A stretch of DNA of 64,000 nucleotides from Saprospiraceae bacterium UBA1994 (lineage in GTDB: Bacteria; Bacteroidota; Bacteroidia; Chitinophagales; Saprospiraceae). The stretch spans positions 124,001-188,000 of the forward strand of contig DDCY01000009.1 of assembly GCA_002335865.1 (NCBI GenBank). The letters run 5' to 3'. Every line of letters begins with the position of its first letter. Position 1 is the stretch's first letter. A program made the translations under genes and the position numbers. Positions 54,823 through 64,000 of the stretch are shown here, in pieces. The notes under the pieces are model-generated. The model made no database searches, was not told where the DNA came from, and was given only the letters and a program-made list of their open reading frames with translations.

Positions 54823-55383
54823 ATGAAGAAAAAAATAGTAGTTGCTATAGGAGGGTCTAGTGGAAGTATTTATGCCAAATTATTACTCGACAAACTCTCA
54901 ACAAGAGAGGACCTAATAATCGGTGTTGTCATGACAGATAACGCAAAGATCAATTGGGAAATAGAGATAGGACCATGGAATCCTAGTGACTATGAGGTAA
55001 ACTATTATGAAAACAATGACTATTATGCACCCTTTGCCTCTGGATCAGCTCAATACGAATGTATGATCGTCTGTCCCTGTTCTATGGGACTACTATCTAG
55101 AATCAATCATGGTATATCTAATGATTTGATTACTAGAGCTACTGATGTCATACTCAAAGAGCGACGAAAACTAATCGTTGTCCCTCGTGAGGCACCTTAC
55201 AATTTAATTCATCTACGTAATATGACATCCTTAACTGAAGCTGGAGCGATTATATGCCCTGCTACACCCTCTTTCTACTCTAATCCTAACACATTAGATG
55301 AAATCGCTCTAACAGTCGTAGATAGAGTTATAGACTTAGCAGGTATCAATCAATCAGATACTTACAGATGGAGTGAAAGCTAG
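54823..55383 (+). CDS. ubiX: Flavin prenyltransferase UbiX
   Basis: Makes prenylated FMN for UbiD-type decarboxylases. 186 residues. The FMN-binding start is AIGGSSGSIYAKLLLDKL. VCPCSMGLLSRINHGISNDLITRATDVILKERRKL carries the C-P-CSM flavoprotein motif, and VPREAPYNLIHLRNM follows. No ubiD is nearby. Slightly divergent from E. coli UbiX but clear. Confidence 0.92.
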   Translation: MKKKIVVAIGGSSGSIYAKLLLDKLSTREDLIIGVVMTDNAKINWEIEIGPWNPSDYEVNYYENNDYYAPFASGSAQYECMIVCPCSMGLLSRINHGISNDLITRATDVILKERRKLIVVPREAPYNLIHLRNMTSLTEAGAIICPATPSFYSNPNTLDEIALTVVDRVIDLAGINQSDTYRWSES

Positions 55384-55436
55384 ATTTGGATCCTTTATTG
55401 TTTTTTCTCAATTTTAGATTCTAAATTATAACTACT

Positions 55437-56120
55437 ATGATCACTACCCATATAGAAAAATCTACTTTGAAATTTCTCAAAGATCTTGCAAAGAACAATG
55501 ATCGTGTATGGTTTAAAGCGAGTAAAAATGAGTATGATTATGCACTTGCTAATATGAAAGGTTTAATAGAATCTATAGAGGCTGAACTCAGTAAAGTTGA
55601 TATGATTGAAAAGAAGAAAGTCTTCAGAATCTATCGTGATGTTCGATTTTCTAAAGATAAAACACCTTATAAAGATCACTTAGGAGGAAGTTTTACAAGA
55701 GCTACAGCTGCCAGACGCGGAGGATACTTTCTAGGAATACAGCCTGGCAACAAATCCATCATCGCAGGTGGCTTCTGGAATCCAGAGTCAACAGATTTAA
55801 AGAGAGTAAGAGAAGAGCTAGCATTAGACCCTTCAGATTTTCGTAAGATCATTAATACAAAAAAATTTAAAGACCTCTTCGGTCAGCTGGAAGGCCAAAC
55901 ACTTAAAAACATACCAAGGGGATTCGATAAAGAAAGTCCAGCCGGAGATTTGCTTCGAATGAAGCAGTATCTATGCTACAGACCTGTATCTGACAAAGAG
56001 ATAATTGAGCCTAATTTTCTCAAAAAAGTAGTAGATACTTATAAAGGTATGCTTCCATTTTTCAACTTTATGAGTAGTGTCTTAACTACAAATCTAAATG
56101 GTGAGTCGCTCATAGACTAA
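55437..56120 (+). CDS. DUF2461 family protein
   Basis: 227 residues matching DUF2461 (TIGR02453): FLKDLAKNNDRVWFKASKNEYD, KVFRIYRDVRFSKDKTPYKDHLGG and GGYFLGIQPGNKSIIAGGFW. A widespread cytoplasmic family of unknown function. It lies 53 bases after ubiX, same direction, possibly co-transcribed. Confidence 0.93.
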   Translation: MITTHIEKSTLKFLKDLAKNNDRVWFKASKNEYDYALANMKGLIESIEAELSKVDMIEKKKVFRIYRDVRFSKDKTPYKDHLGGSFTRATAARRGGYFLGIQPGNKSIIAGGFWNPESTDLKRVREELALDPSDFRKIINTKKFKDLFGQLEGQTLKNIPRGFDKESPAGDLLRMKQYLCYRPVSDKEIIEPNFLKKVVDTYKGMLPFFNFMSSVLTTNLNGESLID

Positions 56121-56434
56121 ATTATAGACAGAGATTACTCCATTACTGTTTACATATTTAAAAACCTTCACCAATTGTCATTGTCCAATCATTAATAATA
56201 GTCCGCAAGAATTAAATATAACGTAAGGTTAAATAATCTTGTATATCTCCTATATATACAAGCTAAAAGAATTGTTTATAATGACCGCTAAAAATTTAAT
56301 GTTTTGTCTTTAGAAATCAATAAAAACACTTTTCTACTATTATTACCGCCAGAAGAAACATTTTGGCTCTAAATCCCTTCTAATTAATACTGATAAAGGG
56401 TGAAAAATAGTTATTTTGTAGAAATAAAGAAATA
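56121..56434 (+). other. Intergenic region with one hairpin
   Basis: About 310 bases. CTTGTATAT (56238-56246) and ATATACAAG (56254-56262) form a 9-bp stem with a 7-base loop. No exact TAnnTTTG before the next gene, and no coding remnant seen. Confidence 0.4.
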
Positions 56435-58387
56435 ATGGTTCCAAATTGGAGAAAATATATGGCCTTAGTTGTGTTGCTCTGTGTATCGATATACATTAGC
56501 GCTCAAGTTCCATTTCAGTGCAAAGGGCAGTATTATGCTTCTCTATCTCCCAGTCTACATGGACCCTCAGATCTATACGAAGTCAAAATAGATCCAGCAA
56601 GTAATCTAGCTATCTTTGATCCTATCAAAATTAACGTAGGCAAAAATGTAAATGCCATTGGATATCGATCTGTAGATAATTTAATCTACGGTGTCGATCC
56701 AGATGAATTTTTCCTTTACAAACTAGATTCCAATGGTGATATTTTCTTTCTTAAACAACTTCCATTAACTAATGGCCTCGAGTATTTCGCTGGAGATATT
56801 TCGCCAGATGGAAGATTCTTAATTCTTATTGGAGGTGGAGGATTTACTGGATTGGATTCAGAAATAGTCAAAGTTGATTTAAACTCACCTAATTTTGATA
56901 TTACTAGAGTCAATGTGCAGGCAAATACAAGAATATTTGATATTGCATTTGATCCTGAAGATGGCACTCTATTCGGACTAGATAGTAACGCCAAGCGATT
57001 GGTCAAAATCAATCCTAATACCGGAAATATCGATATCAGCTTTCCTCAACAGCCGACAGTAAATTCTATAGGAGCATTATTTTTTGATACTTTTGGTAAT
57101 CTCTTTGCTTATGGCGGCTTAGTCAATGAGGCAAATCAAGATAAGCTTTTCGAAATCAATAAATCTAACGGTTCAGTTGCCGTACTCACGAATGGTCCTA
57201 TTGCTCAAGGTAATGATGGCTGTAGCTGTCCGTATACAATTAAGTTAGAAAAAACCGTACTTCCAAAAGAAACATTCCCCTGCGAATTGGTTGAATATAC
57301 ATTCACTATAGCCAACAGTTCTGGTAGTGCTAGACAAGGAATTAATCTCATAGATGTTCTTCCTGGTGGCTTTGATTTTGTAGACGTTATTCGAAATCCT
57401 TACGGTGGTGACAGCAGCCTTAGTGGTGGATCACTAGTTTCCATCACAGGTCTAAATGTATTTCCTGGCAAGGATAGTATCATTATAAGTGTTTACATTG
57501 ATGATATTCAAGGAGGAATCTACAAGAATCAAGCTCAGTTGGTCAATTTGCCTCTAGAACTAGGTTCGTATACGCAATCCGATAATCCAGCGACATTCAT
57601 CAAAGAAGATAGTACCGACATTAAGGTATTAGATCTTTCTCTAGAATTTATAGCTGAAGAATACTTAAAATGTGAAGGTGAAAATCTCATTATAGATGCC
57701 ACTATTCCTGGGGCTATTATATTGTGGAATGGTGAAGAAACTGATCCACTAAAAATAATTACAGGGCCAGGTACTTATACCTTAGAGGCAAGAAATAATT
57801 GTGAAATAATAATTAAAACTATTACAGTAACTGAAGAGTATATAAATGTTAGTACTTTCCAAACCGAGTACGATGTCATGCTTGGAGAATATCTTGACTT
57901 CAACATAGATATTGTAACTAATAGCAATACTAGTTCCATACTATGGAATGATCCAAACGGTAATAGTAGCTTTAGTTGCATAGATTGTGAAGAACCAAAT
58001 TTACGCCCACTATTCGATGCGATTTATTCGGCGACTGTTACAAGTGAAGCTGGATGTATAAATATAGTAGATATCAATGTCCATGTAGATAAGCAAAGAG
58101 ATATTTTTGCACCTAATATCTTTAGCCCTAATGGTGATGGATCTAATGATATATTCTACCTCACTGGCACAGAATTCGTCACCGTAAATGAGTTTAATAT
58201 CTTTGATAGATGGGGAAACCTAGTATATAGTACAATATCTAAAAAATTGGGAGAGTCTAATGAAGGTTGGAGTGGAGATTACAACGGTTACCCTGTAAAT
58301 TCCGGAGTATATGTCTGGTATGCCGAAGTAGAATGGTTAGATGGACATATTGAAAATATTGCTGGCGACGTGACCGTCTTGAGATAA
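56435..58387 (+). CDS. Large surface protein with gliding-motility C-terminal domain (T9SS type B)
   Basis: 650 residues. Signal peptide (1-24). Residues 30-270 look like a beta-propeller-like repeat domain (ISPDGRFLILIGGGG; FDIAFDPEDGTLFGLD). About 275-395 is a DUF11-like adhesive Ig fold, then Ig-like SprB-type repeats. The last 90 residues, APNIFSPNGDGSNDIFYLTG through FDRWGNLVYS to GVYVWYAEVEW, are the CHU_C/gliding type B signal. It should be exported by the Sec and T9SS systems and held at the surface. Adhesion is likely; ligand unknown. Confidence 0.9.
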   Translation: MVPNWRKYMALVVLLCVSIYISAQVPFQCKGQYYASLSPSLHGPSDLYEVKIDPASNLAIFDPIKINVGKNVNAIGYRSVDNLIYGVDPDEFFLYKLDSNGDIFFLKQLPLTNGLEYFAGDISPDGRFLILIGGGGFTGLDSEIVKVDLNSPNFDITRVNVQANTRIFDIAFDPEDGTLFGLDSNAKRLVKINPNTGNIDISFPQQPTVNSIGALFFDTFGNLFAYGGLVNEANQDKLFEINKSNGSVAVLTNGPIAQGNDGCSCPYTIKLEKTVLPKETFPCELVEYTFTIANSSGSARQGINLIDVLPGGFDFVDVIRNPYGGDSSLSGGSLVSITGLNVFPGKDSIIISVYIDDIQGGIYKNQAQLVNLPLELGSYTQSDNPATFIKEDSTDIKVLDLSLEFIAEEYLKCEGENLIIDATIPGAIILWNGEETDPLKIITGPGTYTLEARNNCEIIIKTITVTEEYINVSTFQTEYDVMLGEYLDFNIDIVTNSNTSSILWNDPNGNSSFSCIDCEEPNLRPLFDAIYSATVTSEAGCINIVDINVHVDKQRDIFAPNIFSPNGDGSNDIFYLTGTEFVTVNEFNIFDRWGNLVYSTISKKLGESNEGWSGDYNGYPVNSGVYVWYAEVEWLDGHIENIAGDVTVLR

Positions 58388-58419
58388 TTGATTATACTTC
58401 TATTTGTTATCAAGAGTAT

Positions 58420-59442
58420 TTAATTGGGAACTATTTTTACCCCTCGTTTCACTGCTAATAAAGATCTTAGTCCCTCGATATTTCCTGGAAACTGATAGTT
58501 ACCGATCTTACGTCTTTTGTCAACTATATTTGTCATTAACTTCCAATGTTTACGTACAGCTCTGATCCTATTCCAAAATCCACATTCTGAATCATATATA
58601 TGCAATGGCTCTGACTTGGCACCATTGATTTCGATTATTTTAAAATTACCATTTCGTACTTCATCCAAAGAGTCTGCTTTGATATCCAACCTACAAAAAT
58701 ATATCTCTTTCTTCCTATTAAAAACATTATGCATTGCGGTTGATATGTATTCATCATTCTCATTCATTTGAGAATGAAACTTACTCCCTCTGTTATAGTT
58801 TCCAATACGATGCAATTGGATTTCATTACCTTTTTTTGGTACTTCATTGCGTTTTGATTCCCATTTTCTATTGATATAATCTTTATTTACAAATGCGTTT
58901 TCATATTGGTCGATAAGTTGAGATATAGTACTCCTCCCATCACCTACAATACAAGGATATTCTTTTTTACAAATAGATGTCACCCCAAAATTATTTGTTC
59001 CAGGTATACAATAATACATTATAGAGTATTCACATTTCTTATCTATATACTCTTGTATCAACCATTCTTTATCTGTAAGCTCCAACCTATAAATATAAGC
59101 TTCAAGTTCTGACAAGTTCCTACATTCTCGGACTGCGAAACCCTTGTAACCCATATTAGGTTTGACTATAACTGGAAATTCTAATCCATGCTGATCAATC
59201 TGAATTTGAAGATCTACTTTATGATCGTACAAAAACATCAGTGGGAGATATATTTTCGGTATGATATTATATGCCTCTGTCTTATCATCAGCTAACATTC
59301 CTCCGAAACTTAATGCTGGATTACACGCTGAGAAAAAAGTAAGTGATCTATATTTGATAGCATTATAAAGGACGTAGACCATTGATTGCCAATAGTACTG
59401 TTTAGATATCCAGTAGCCATTATCTTTCCATTTTTTCACCAA
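58420..59442 (-). CDS. ATP-grasp enzyme (D-Ala-D-Ala ligase-like fold)
   Basis: 340 residues. ATP-grasp signatures: FPVIVKPNMGYKGFAVREC (ATP-binding Lys), WLIQEYIDKKCEYSI, and KIIEINGAKSEPLHIYD with Glu and Asn metal ligands. The helical N-terminus resembles ATP-grasp proteins annotated near D-Ala-D-Ala ligases; the substrate is not known. No ATG opens the frame: it starts TTG (59442) then GTG (59439), just 13 bases after the end of the gcvP terminator. It may be part of a wall or surface-modification function, which is inference. Confidence 0.82.
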   Translation of the reverse strand: MVKKWKDNGYWISKQYYWQSMVYVLYNAIKYRSLTFFSACNPALSFGGMLADDKTEAYNIIPKIYLPLMFLYDHKVDLQIQIDQHGLEFPVIVKPNMGYKGFAVRECRNLSELEAYIYRLELTDKEWLIQEYIDKKCEYSIMYYCIPGTNNFGVTSICKKEYPCIVGDGRSTISQLIDQYENAFVNKDYINRKWESKRNEVPKKGNEIQLHRIGNYNRGSKFHSQMNENDEYISTAMHNVFNRKKEIYFCRLDIKADSLDEVRNGNFKIIEINGAKSEPLHIYDSECGFWNRIRAVRKHWKLMTNIVDKRRKIGNYQFPGNIEGLRSLLAVKRGVKIVPN

Positions 59443-59454
59443 ATGAAATTAAAC

Positions 59455-59488
59455 AAAAAATGAACCACATCATAACGACGTGATCCAT
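59455..59488 (-). terminator. Intrinsic terminator of gcvP
   Basis: On the mRNA, AUGGAUCAC (59488-59480) pairs with GUGGUUCAU (59468-59460), with two G-U pairs and an 11-base loop, followed by a run of U (59460-59455). Stem and U-run follow the gcvP stop by about 60 bases. Confidence 0.75.
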
Positions 59489-59550
59489 TTGATTTTGATC
59501 TATCTAAGTGAATTCCAAATTCGCATTTCAAATTCCTCATTTGTTTATCT

Positions 59551-62421
59551 CTAAGCTTCCATGTAATCTTCCATCGGCGGACATGTACAGATCAAATTAC
59601 GATCTCCATATACGTTATTCACTCTTCCGATAGTCGGCCAAAATTTACCTCCACCTTTAAGATATGATACAGGAAATGCAGCTTTTTCTCTTGTATAAGG
59701 ATACTCCCAATTGTCAGTTGTAATCATGGCTTCAGTATGCGGTGCATTATGCAAAACATTGTTCTCCGCATCTTGTGATCCAATTGCTACCTCATCGATC
59801 TCACCCTTGATACTTATCATAGCATCACAGAACCTATCCAATTCATCTTTGTCCTCTGACTCTGTAGGCTCTATCATAATAGTACCTGCTACGGGAAAAG
59901 ATAATGTAGGCGCATGGAAGCCATAATCTATCAATCTCTTCGCTAAATCCTCAGCACTACATATTGCTTTGAAAGGTCTAAGATCCAAGATCAATTCATG
60001 CGCTGCCATACCTTCTTCTCCAGTATATAAGACTTGATAATAATCTTCTAATCTTACTTTGATATAGTTAGCATTAAGTATTGCATATTCTGTCGCTCTT
60101 CTAAGTCCATCATATCCTAACATCTTTATATAGGCATATGATATCAGCAATATACTTGCACTACTCCATGGAGCTGCGGATACCGCTGATATTGCTTTCT
60201 CTCCTCCTGTAGTAACGAGTTTATGTCCTGGTAAGAATGGTTTCAATTTATCATTGACACAAATAGGTCCCATTCCAGGTCCTCCACCCCCGTGAGGTAT
60301 TGCGAATGTCTTATGTAAATTGAGATGGCATACATCAGCGCCAATAAGACCCGGAGAGGTAAGTCCTACTTGTGCATTCATATTTGCACCATCCATATAT
60401 ACTAAACCTCCACAATCGTGTATCTTTTGACATACCGCTTTGATTGCCGTCTCAAATACTCCGTGAGTACTTGGGTAGGTAATCATAAGTGCCGAAAGAT
60501 TTTCTTTATGCTCTTCCGCTTTAAAATTGAGATCTTCTAAGTCGATATTTCCACTTTCGTCAGTCTTTACTACTACCACTTTCATTCCAGCCATTACTGC
60601 GCTTGCTGGATTGGTACCATGCGCAGATTGTGGTATGATAGCTACATTTCTATGGTAATCGCCTCTGTCCTCGTGATATGCCTTGATGGTTAGCAGTCCA
60701 GCATATTCTCCTTGAGCGCCAGAGTTAGGCTGAAGTGAGCAATCTGTAAATCCTGTGATATCTGATAGATAATCGGTTAACTCATCAAATATTTGCTGAT
60801 ACCCCTGCACTTGATCCAATGGTGCAAAGGGATGAATATTAGCAAAGGCAGGCCAACTAACTGGTATGAGCTCTGTAGCTGCATTGAGCTTCATCGTGCA
60901 AGATCCCAGAGAAATCATTGAGTGTACAAGGGACAAATCTTTATTCTCAAGTTTCTTGATGTATCTCATCATCTTGGTCTCAGTATGATAAGAACTGAAT
61001 GTTGGATGTGTAAGATATTTAGTCGTTCTTACAAGATTAGACGGAATATTGCTTTGAGCTGTAGCATCACTATATGCATAGTCTTTGCCCACTACAGATG
61101 CCATCACTTCTGCTATTTTCTTTAGATTATCATCTGTAGTGGTCTCATCCAACGATATGATAATATGCGACTCAGTATAGAAGAAATTCATCTCCATCTC
61201 CTTACTCGCTTCTTTTGCCTTGGTTTGAGTCGCTTCATCAGCTTCTATAGCCAATGTATCGAAGTAATGTGCATTTGATAAGGCACACCCCATAGCAGTC
61301 AATTCTGAAGAAAGCTTCGCTGCTTTAAGGTGGATAGTATTCGCTATGTGCCTGATTCCGGCAGGCCCATGATATACGCCATACATACCAGCCATGATAG
61401 CTAATAATGCTTGAGCTGTACATATGTTAGATGTAGCTTTATCTCTCTTGATATGCTGCTCTCTAGTCTGCAGCGCCATACGCAGTGCAGGATTGTTTTG
61501 AGAATCTTCTGATAGACCGATAATACGCCCTGGAATTTGTCTTTTATAATCCTCTAGCGTAGCAAAATATGCCGCATGTGGTCCACCATATCCCATAGGA
61601 ACTCCAAATCTCTGCGTATTACCCACTACTACATCCACACCCCAAGCTCCAGGCTCTTGTAGAAGTGCAAGACTCATAAGATCTGCCGCAACACATACAA
61701 GCAGCCCTTCCTTTTTACAAGATGACACAAATGCCGTATAATCTTCTACTGATCCATTACTATTAGGATATTGTATAAGTGCTCCTATGTAATCTTCACA
61801 CAAGTTGACACTCTTGTAATCACCTTGTACGATATCGATTCCTATCGGTGCGGCTCTCGTTAATAATACATCAAGAGTCTGTGCATATACTGAGTCATCC
61901 ACAAAAAACTTAGTTGCAGGATTATGTTTTCTTTTCTTATTTCGAATACCTTGAAACATCGCCATCGATTCTGCTGCTGCTGTCGCTTCGTCCAATAATG
62001 ACGCATTAGCGATAGGAAGTCCAGTAAGATCAGAGACCATCGTTTGAAAATTGAGTAAAGCTTCTAGCCTACCCTGAGCGATCTCAGCTTGATACGGTGT
62101 ATACTGAGTATACCATCCTGGATTTTGAAATATATTACGAAGCAGTACAGATGGCGTAATCGTCCCATAATATCCTTGTCCAATGTATGATGTATACACT
62201 TTATTCTTAGCTGCCGTTTGTTCTAATTCATTAAGATATTCAAACTCTGTCATTGACGCTGGCACCTTAAGATCTCTATCCATTCGGATATCATTAGGTA
62301 CAGTCTTATTGATAAGTTCGTCTAATGAAGAAACGCCTATAGATTTGAGCATTTCATCCTTTTCGGATGCTATAATTCCAATATGTCTTCTTTCAAAAGA
62401 ATCAAGGTAGTTATTGGCCAT
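59551..62421 (-). CDS. gcvP: Glycine dehydrogenase (glycine cleavage P protein)
   Basis: Decarboxylates glycine with PLP and hands the aminomethyl group to the H protein. 956 residues, a single-chain P protein. ATG 62421 (MANNYLDSFERRHIG) matches the family start; an earlier ATG adds 14 unrelated residues. The N-terminal half has YIGQGYYGTITPSVL; the PLP Lys is in HLNLHKTFAIPHGGGGPG (about 700). gcvT and gcvH are not adjacent. No glycine riboswitch was recognised in the upstream 300 bases. Confidence 0.97.
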   Translation of the reverse strand: MANNYLDSFERRHIGIIASEKDEMLKSIGVSSLDELINKTVPNDIRMDRDLKVPASMTEFEYLNELEQTAAKNKVYTSYIGQGYYGTITPSVLLRNIFQNPGWYTQYTPYQAEIAQGRLEALLNFQTMVSDLTGLPIANASLLDEATAAAESMAMFQGIRNKKRKHNPATKFFVDDSVYAQTLDVLLTRAAPIGIDIVQGDYKSVNLCEDYIGALIQYPNSNGSVEDYTAFVSSCKKEGLLVCVAADLMSLALLQEPGAWGVDVVVGNTQRFGVPMGYGGPHAAYFATLEDYKRQIPGRIIGLSEDSQNNPALRMALQTREQHIKRDKATSNICTAQALLAIMAGMYGVYHGPAGIRHIANTIHLKAAKLSSELTAMGCALSNAHYFDTLAIEADEATQTKAKEASKEMEMNFFYTESHIIISLDETTTDDNLKKIAEVMASVVGKDYAYSDATAQSNIPSNLVRTTKYLTHPTFSSYHTETKMMRYIKKLENKDLSLVHSMISLGSCTMKLNAATELIPVSWPAFANIHPFAPLDQVQGYQQIFDELTDYLSDITGFTDCSLQPNSGAQGEYAGLLTIKAYHEDRGDYHRNVAIIPQSAHGTNPASAVMAGMKVVVVKTDESGNIDLEDLNFKAEEHKENLSALMITYPSTHGVFETAIKAVCQKIHDCGGLVYMDGANMNAQVGLTSPGLIGADVCHLNLHKTFAIPHGGGGPGMGPICVNDKLKPFLPGHKLVTTGGEKAISAVSAAPWSSASILLISYAYIKMLGYDGLRRATEYAILNANYIKVRLEDYYQVLYTGEEGMAAHELILDLRPFKAICSAEDLAKRLIDYGFHAPTLSFPVAGTIMIEPTESEDKDELDRFCDAMISIKGEIDEVAIGSQDAENNVLHNAPHTEAMITTDNWEYPYTREKAAFPVSYLKGGGKFWPTIGRVNNVYGDRNLICTCPPMEDYMEA

Positions 62422-62657
62422 TGTAAGTGAATTATGGTTAGAATAAGTGAAGTATAATAACAATACGAATGTATGACAAAAAAAAGAATATGTTGGTTGT
62501 CAACAATGTAAAAAAAGATAGTCATTCATTAAAACAATACTCAATGGTGACAAATCTTGTATTCAACATATGTCCCCTAATTTCATTACATTTTCACTTT
62601 AATATTATATAATATATTTCTAACTATACTAATCAATTATTAAAAAGACATACAACC

Positions 62658-62694
62658 AAAAAATGGCTATCCGAATTCAATCCAATAGCCATTT
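62658..62694 (-). terminator. Intrinsic terminator of metK
   Basis: AAATGGCTAT (62661-62670) and ATAGCCATTT (62685-62694) form a 10-bp stem with a 14-base loop. On the minus strand it runs into six T (62663-62658). It follows the metK stop by 23 bases. Confidence 0.9.
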
Positions 62695-62717
62695 CTATAT
62701 ATTATTTTTCCAGACTC

Positions 62718-63974
62718 TTACTTAATATTAAAAGCACTTTTGATCTTCTTTATATAGTCTAGCTTCTCCCAAGTAAATGTCTCCACCAACCTAGATTTTG
62801 TCTTACCAGAACCATCAGTAAATGTAACTCTCTTCTTTTCCGGTACTCTACCCATATGACCATAAGCAGCTGTCTCAGAGTAAATTGGATTACGGAGCTT
62901 CAACCTTGTTTCGATAGCATAAGGTCTCATATCGAATATTTTTTCAATCTTCTGAGAGATCTGACCATCTGTAAGCTCTACGTTGGCTGAACCGTAAGTA
63001 TTTACATATATGTTAGTCGGCTTAGCTACACCGATCGCATATGATACTTGTACTAATATCTCTTCACAGATACCTGCAGCTACCATGTTTTTTGCTATGT
63101 GCCTTGTGGCATATGCTGCTGATCTATCTACTTTACTTGGGTCTTTACCCGAGAATGCTCCTCCTCCATGTGCACCTTTGCCTCCATATGTATCTACAAT
63201 GATCTTACGACCTGTAAGTCCAGTATCACCATGCGGTCCACCAATAACAAACTTTCCAGTAGGATTAACGTGGAATGTAATTTTAGAATCAAATAACTTG
63301 CGAAGGCTAGGCTTTACCAATTTTTTTACTCTAGGGATGACAATCTTGATTACATCTTCTTTGATCTTAGCAAGCATCTTAGAGTCCTTATCGAAGTCAT
63401 CGTGTTGTGTAGATACTACGATAGAATCAATACGAATTGGCTTATTATCATCAGAATATTCTATAGTTACTTGAGACTTAGAGTCTGGTCTAAGATATTT
63501 CATTTTCTTACCTTGCTTACGGATCGCAGCCAACTCAGTCAATATCTTATGAGATAAGTCCAATGCTAAAGGCATGTAATTATCTGTTTCGCTAGTGGCA
63601 TAACCGAACATCATACCTTGATCTCCAGCTCCCTGATCTTCTTTCTTCTTACGCTCTACACCTTGATTGATGTCTGGAGACTGTTCATGTATACTAGAAA
63701 ATACTCCGCAGCTCTTAGCCTCGAACATATACTCAGACTTTGTGTATCCTATTCGCTCAATCACATCTCTTGCGATTTGCTGTACATCTAGATATGTATT
63801 AGATTTCACTTCACCAGCAAGTACTACTTGACCAGTAGTGACAAGTGTCTCACAAGCTACCTTAGATGAAGGATCAAATGCTAAAAAGTGGTCTACGAGT
63901 GCATCTGATATTTGATCAGCTACTTTGTCCGGGTGCCCTTCAGATACTGACTCTGATGTAAAAAGATATGACAT
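62718..63974 (-). CDS. metK: S-adenosylmethionine synthetase
   Basis: Makes SAM from methionine and ATP. 418 residues, a full-length three-domain enzyme. Motifs: SVSEGHPDKVADQISD (N-terminal ATP/Mg site), the flexible-loop region, GDQGMMFGYATSETDNYMPL, the HGGGAFSGKDPSKVDRSAAY phosphate loop, and a GMGRV-like C-terminal part. Only 26 bases lie upstream within the window, so a SAM riboswitch cannot be checked. It ends in a strong terminator. SAM made here would serve the SET and other methylases. Confidence 0.98.
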   Translation of the reverse strand: MSYLFTSESVSEGHPDKVADQISDALVDHFLAFDPSSKVACETLVTTGQVVLAGEVKSNTYLDVQQIARDVIERIGYTKSEYMFEAKSCGVFSSIHEQSPDINQGVERKKKEDQGAGDQGMMFGYATSETDNYMPLALDLSHKILTELAAIRKQGKKMKYLRPDSKSQVTIEYSDDNKPIRIDSIVVSTQHDDFDKDSKMLAKIKEDVIKIVIPRVKKLVKPSLRKLFDSKITFHVNPTGKFVIGGPHGDTGLTGRKIIVDTYGGKGAHGGGAFSGKDPSKVDRSAAYATRHIAKNMVAAGICEEILVQVSYAIGVAKPTNIYVNTYGSANVELTDGQISQKIEKIFDMRPYAIETRLKLRNPIYSETAAYGHMGRVPEKKRVTFTDGSGKTKSRLVETFTWEKLDYIKKIKSAFNIK

Positions 63975-64000
63975 ATTATATTTTTTATCAACGATATTTT

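Noticed and set aside
62422..62717. Glycine riboswitch upstream of gcvP
   Set aside because: I read the 300 bases on the minus strand and found neither the conserved purine-rich core nor a fitting stem.
1..64000. CRISPR arrays, insertion sequences, prophage, tRNA or rRNA genes
   Set aside because: No regular direct repeats, transposase or integrase motifs, or RNA-gene patterns were seen in the gaps or frames.

Overview
The window looks like a piece of a Bacteroidota chromosome, low in GC (roughly 35-38% by eye), probably free-living and aerobic. The evidence is: two proteins with type IX secretion (T9SS) C-terminal signals, promoters with the Bacteroidota -7 element TAnnTTTG instead of a sigma70 -10 box, almost no Shine-Dalgarno sequences, and Bacteroidota-type families (DUF4296, membrane MutS-like protein, TPR/TonB-C proteins, YfhO, the variant oxaloacetate decarboxylase alpha subunit). 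I see no rRNA, tRNA, CRISPR, prophage or insertion sequence. The genus cannot be read from the sequence; a Saprospiria- or Flavobacteriia-like organism is an inference.

Layout. 1-5.7 kb: truncated Na+/solute symporter, a TPR/TonB-C protein, a thiolase, and a VF530 + haem-binding pair. 5.9-12.5 kb: aspartokinase (leftward), then the Na+-pumping oxaloacetate decarboxylase operon oadG-oadA-oadB, a TerC protein and a small basic protein. 12.6-19 kb: glycosyltransferase, an unknown exported protein translationally coupled to miaE, cupin, membrane MutS-like ATPase and aroC. 19-31 kb (leftward): giant TamB, lipoprotein, YihY, thioesterase, arginine deiminase, FAH-family hydrolase, rplY and prs, with one decayed gene inside. 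31.6-39 kb (mostly rightward): DMT transporter, SET-domain protein, GH13 amylase, a decayed SCO-like lipoprotein, a DUF547-barrel fusion, DUF4296, SixA and an esterase. 39-50 kb (leftward): SWIM protein, a four-gene MBOAT/SGNH/MOSC/M14-peptidase cluster, YfhO and tpiA. 50.5-58.4 kb (rightward): ppk1, a decayed homoserine dehydrogenase, thrC, ubiX, DUF2461 and a large T9SS surface protein. 58.4-64 kb (leftward): ATP-grasp enzyme, gcvP and metK.

Most of the window is ordinary core metabolism. The points most worth a second look are: (i) the relic of the homoserine dehydrogenase half of thrA directly upstream of an intact thrC, with no thrB between them; (ii) two further gene relics, so active gene decay is visible here; (iii) TATCTTTG promoter elements ending only 3-4 nt before the ATG of the VF530 gene, lysC and aroC, which predicts leaderless mRNAs; (iv) a structured leader directly upstream of rplY; (v) a DUF547 domain fused to a predicted outer-membrane barrel. 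I found no convincing new multi-gene defence or mobile system.
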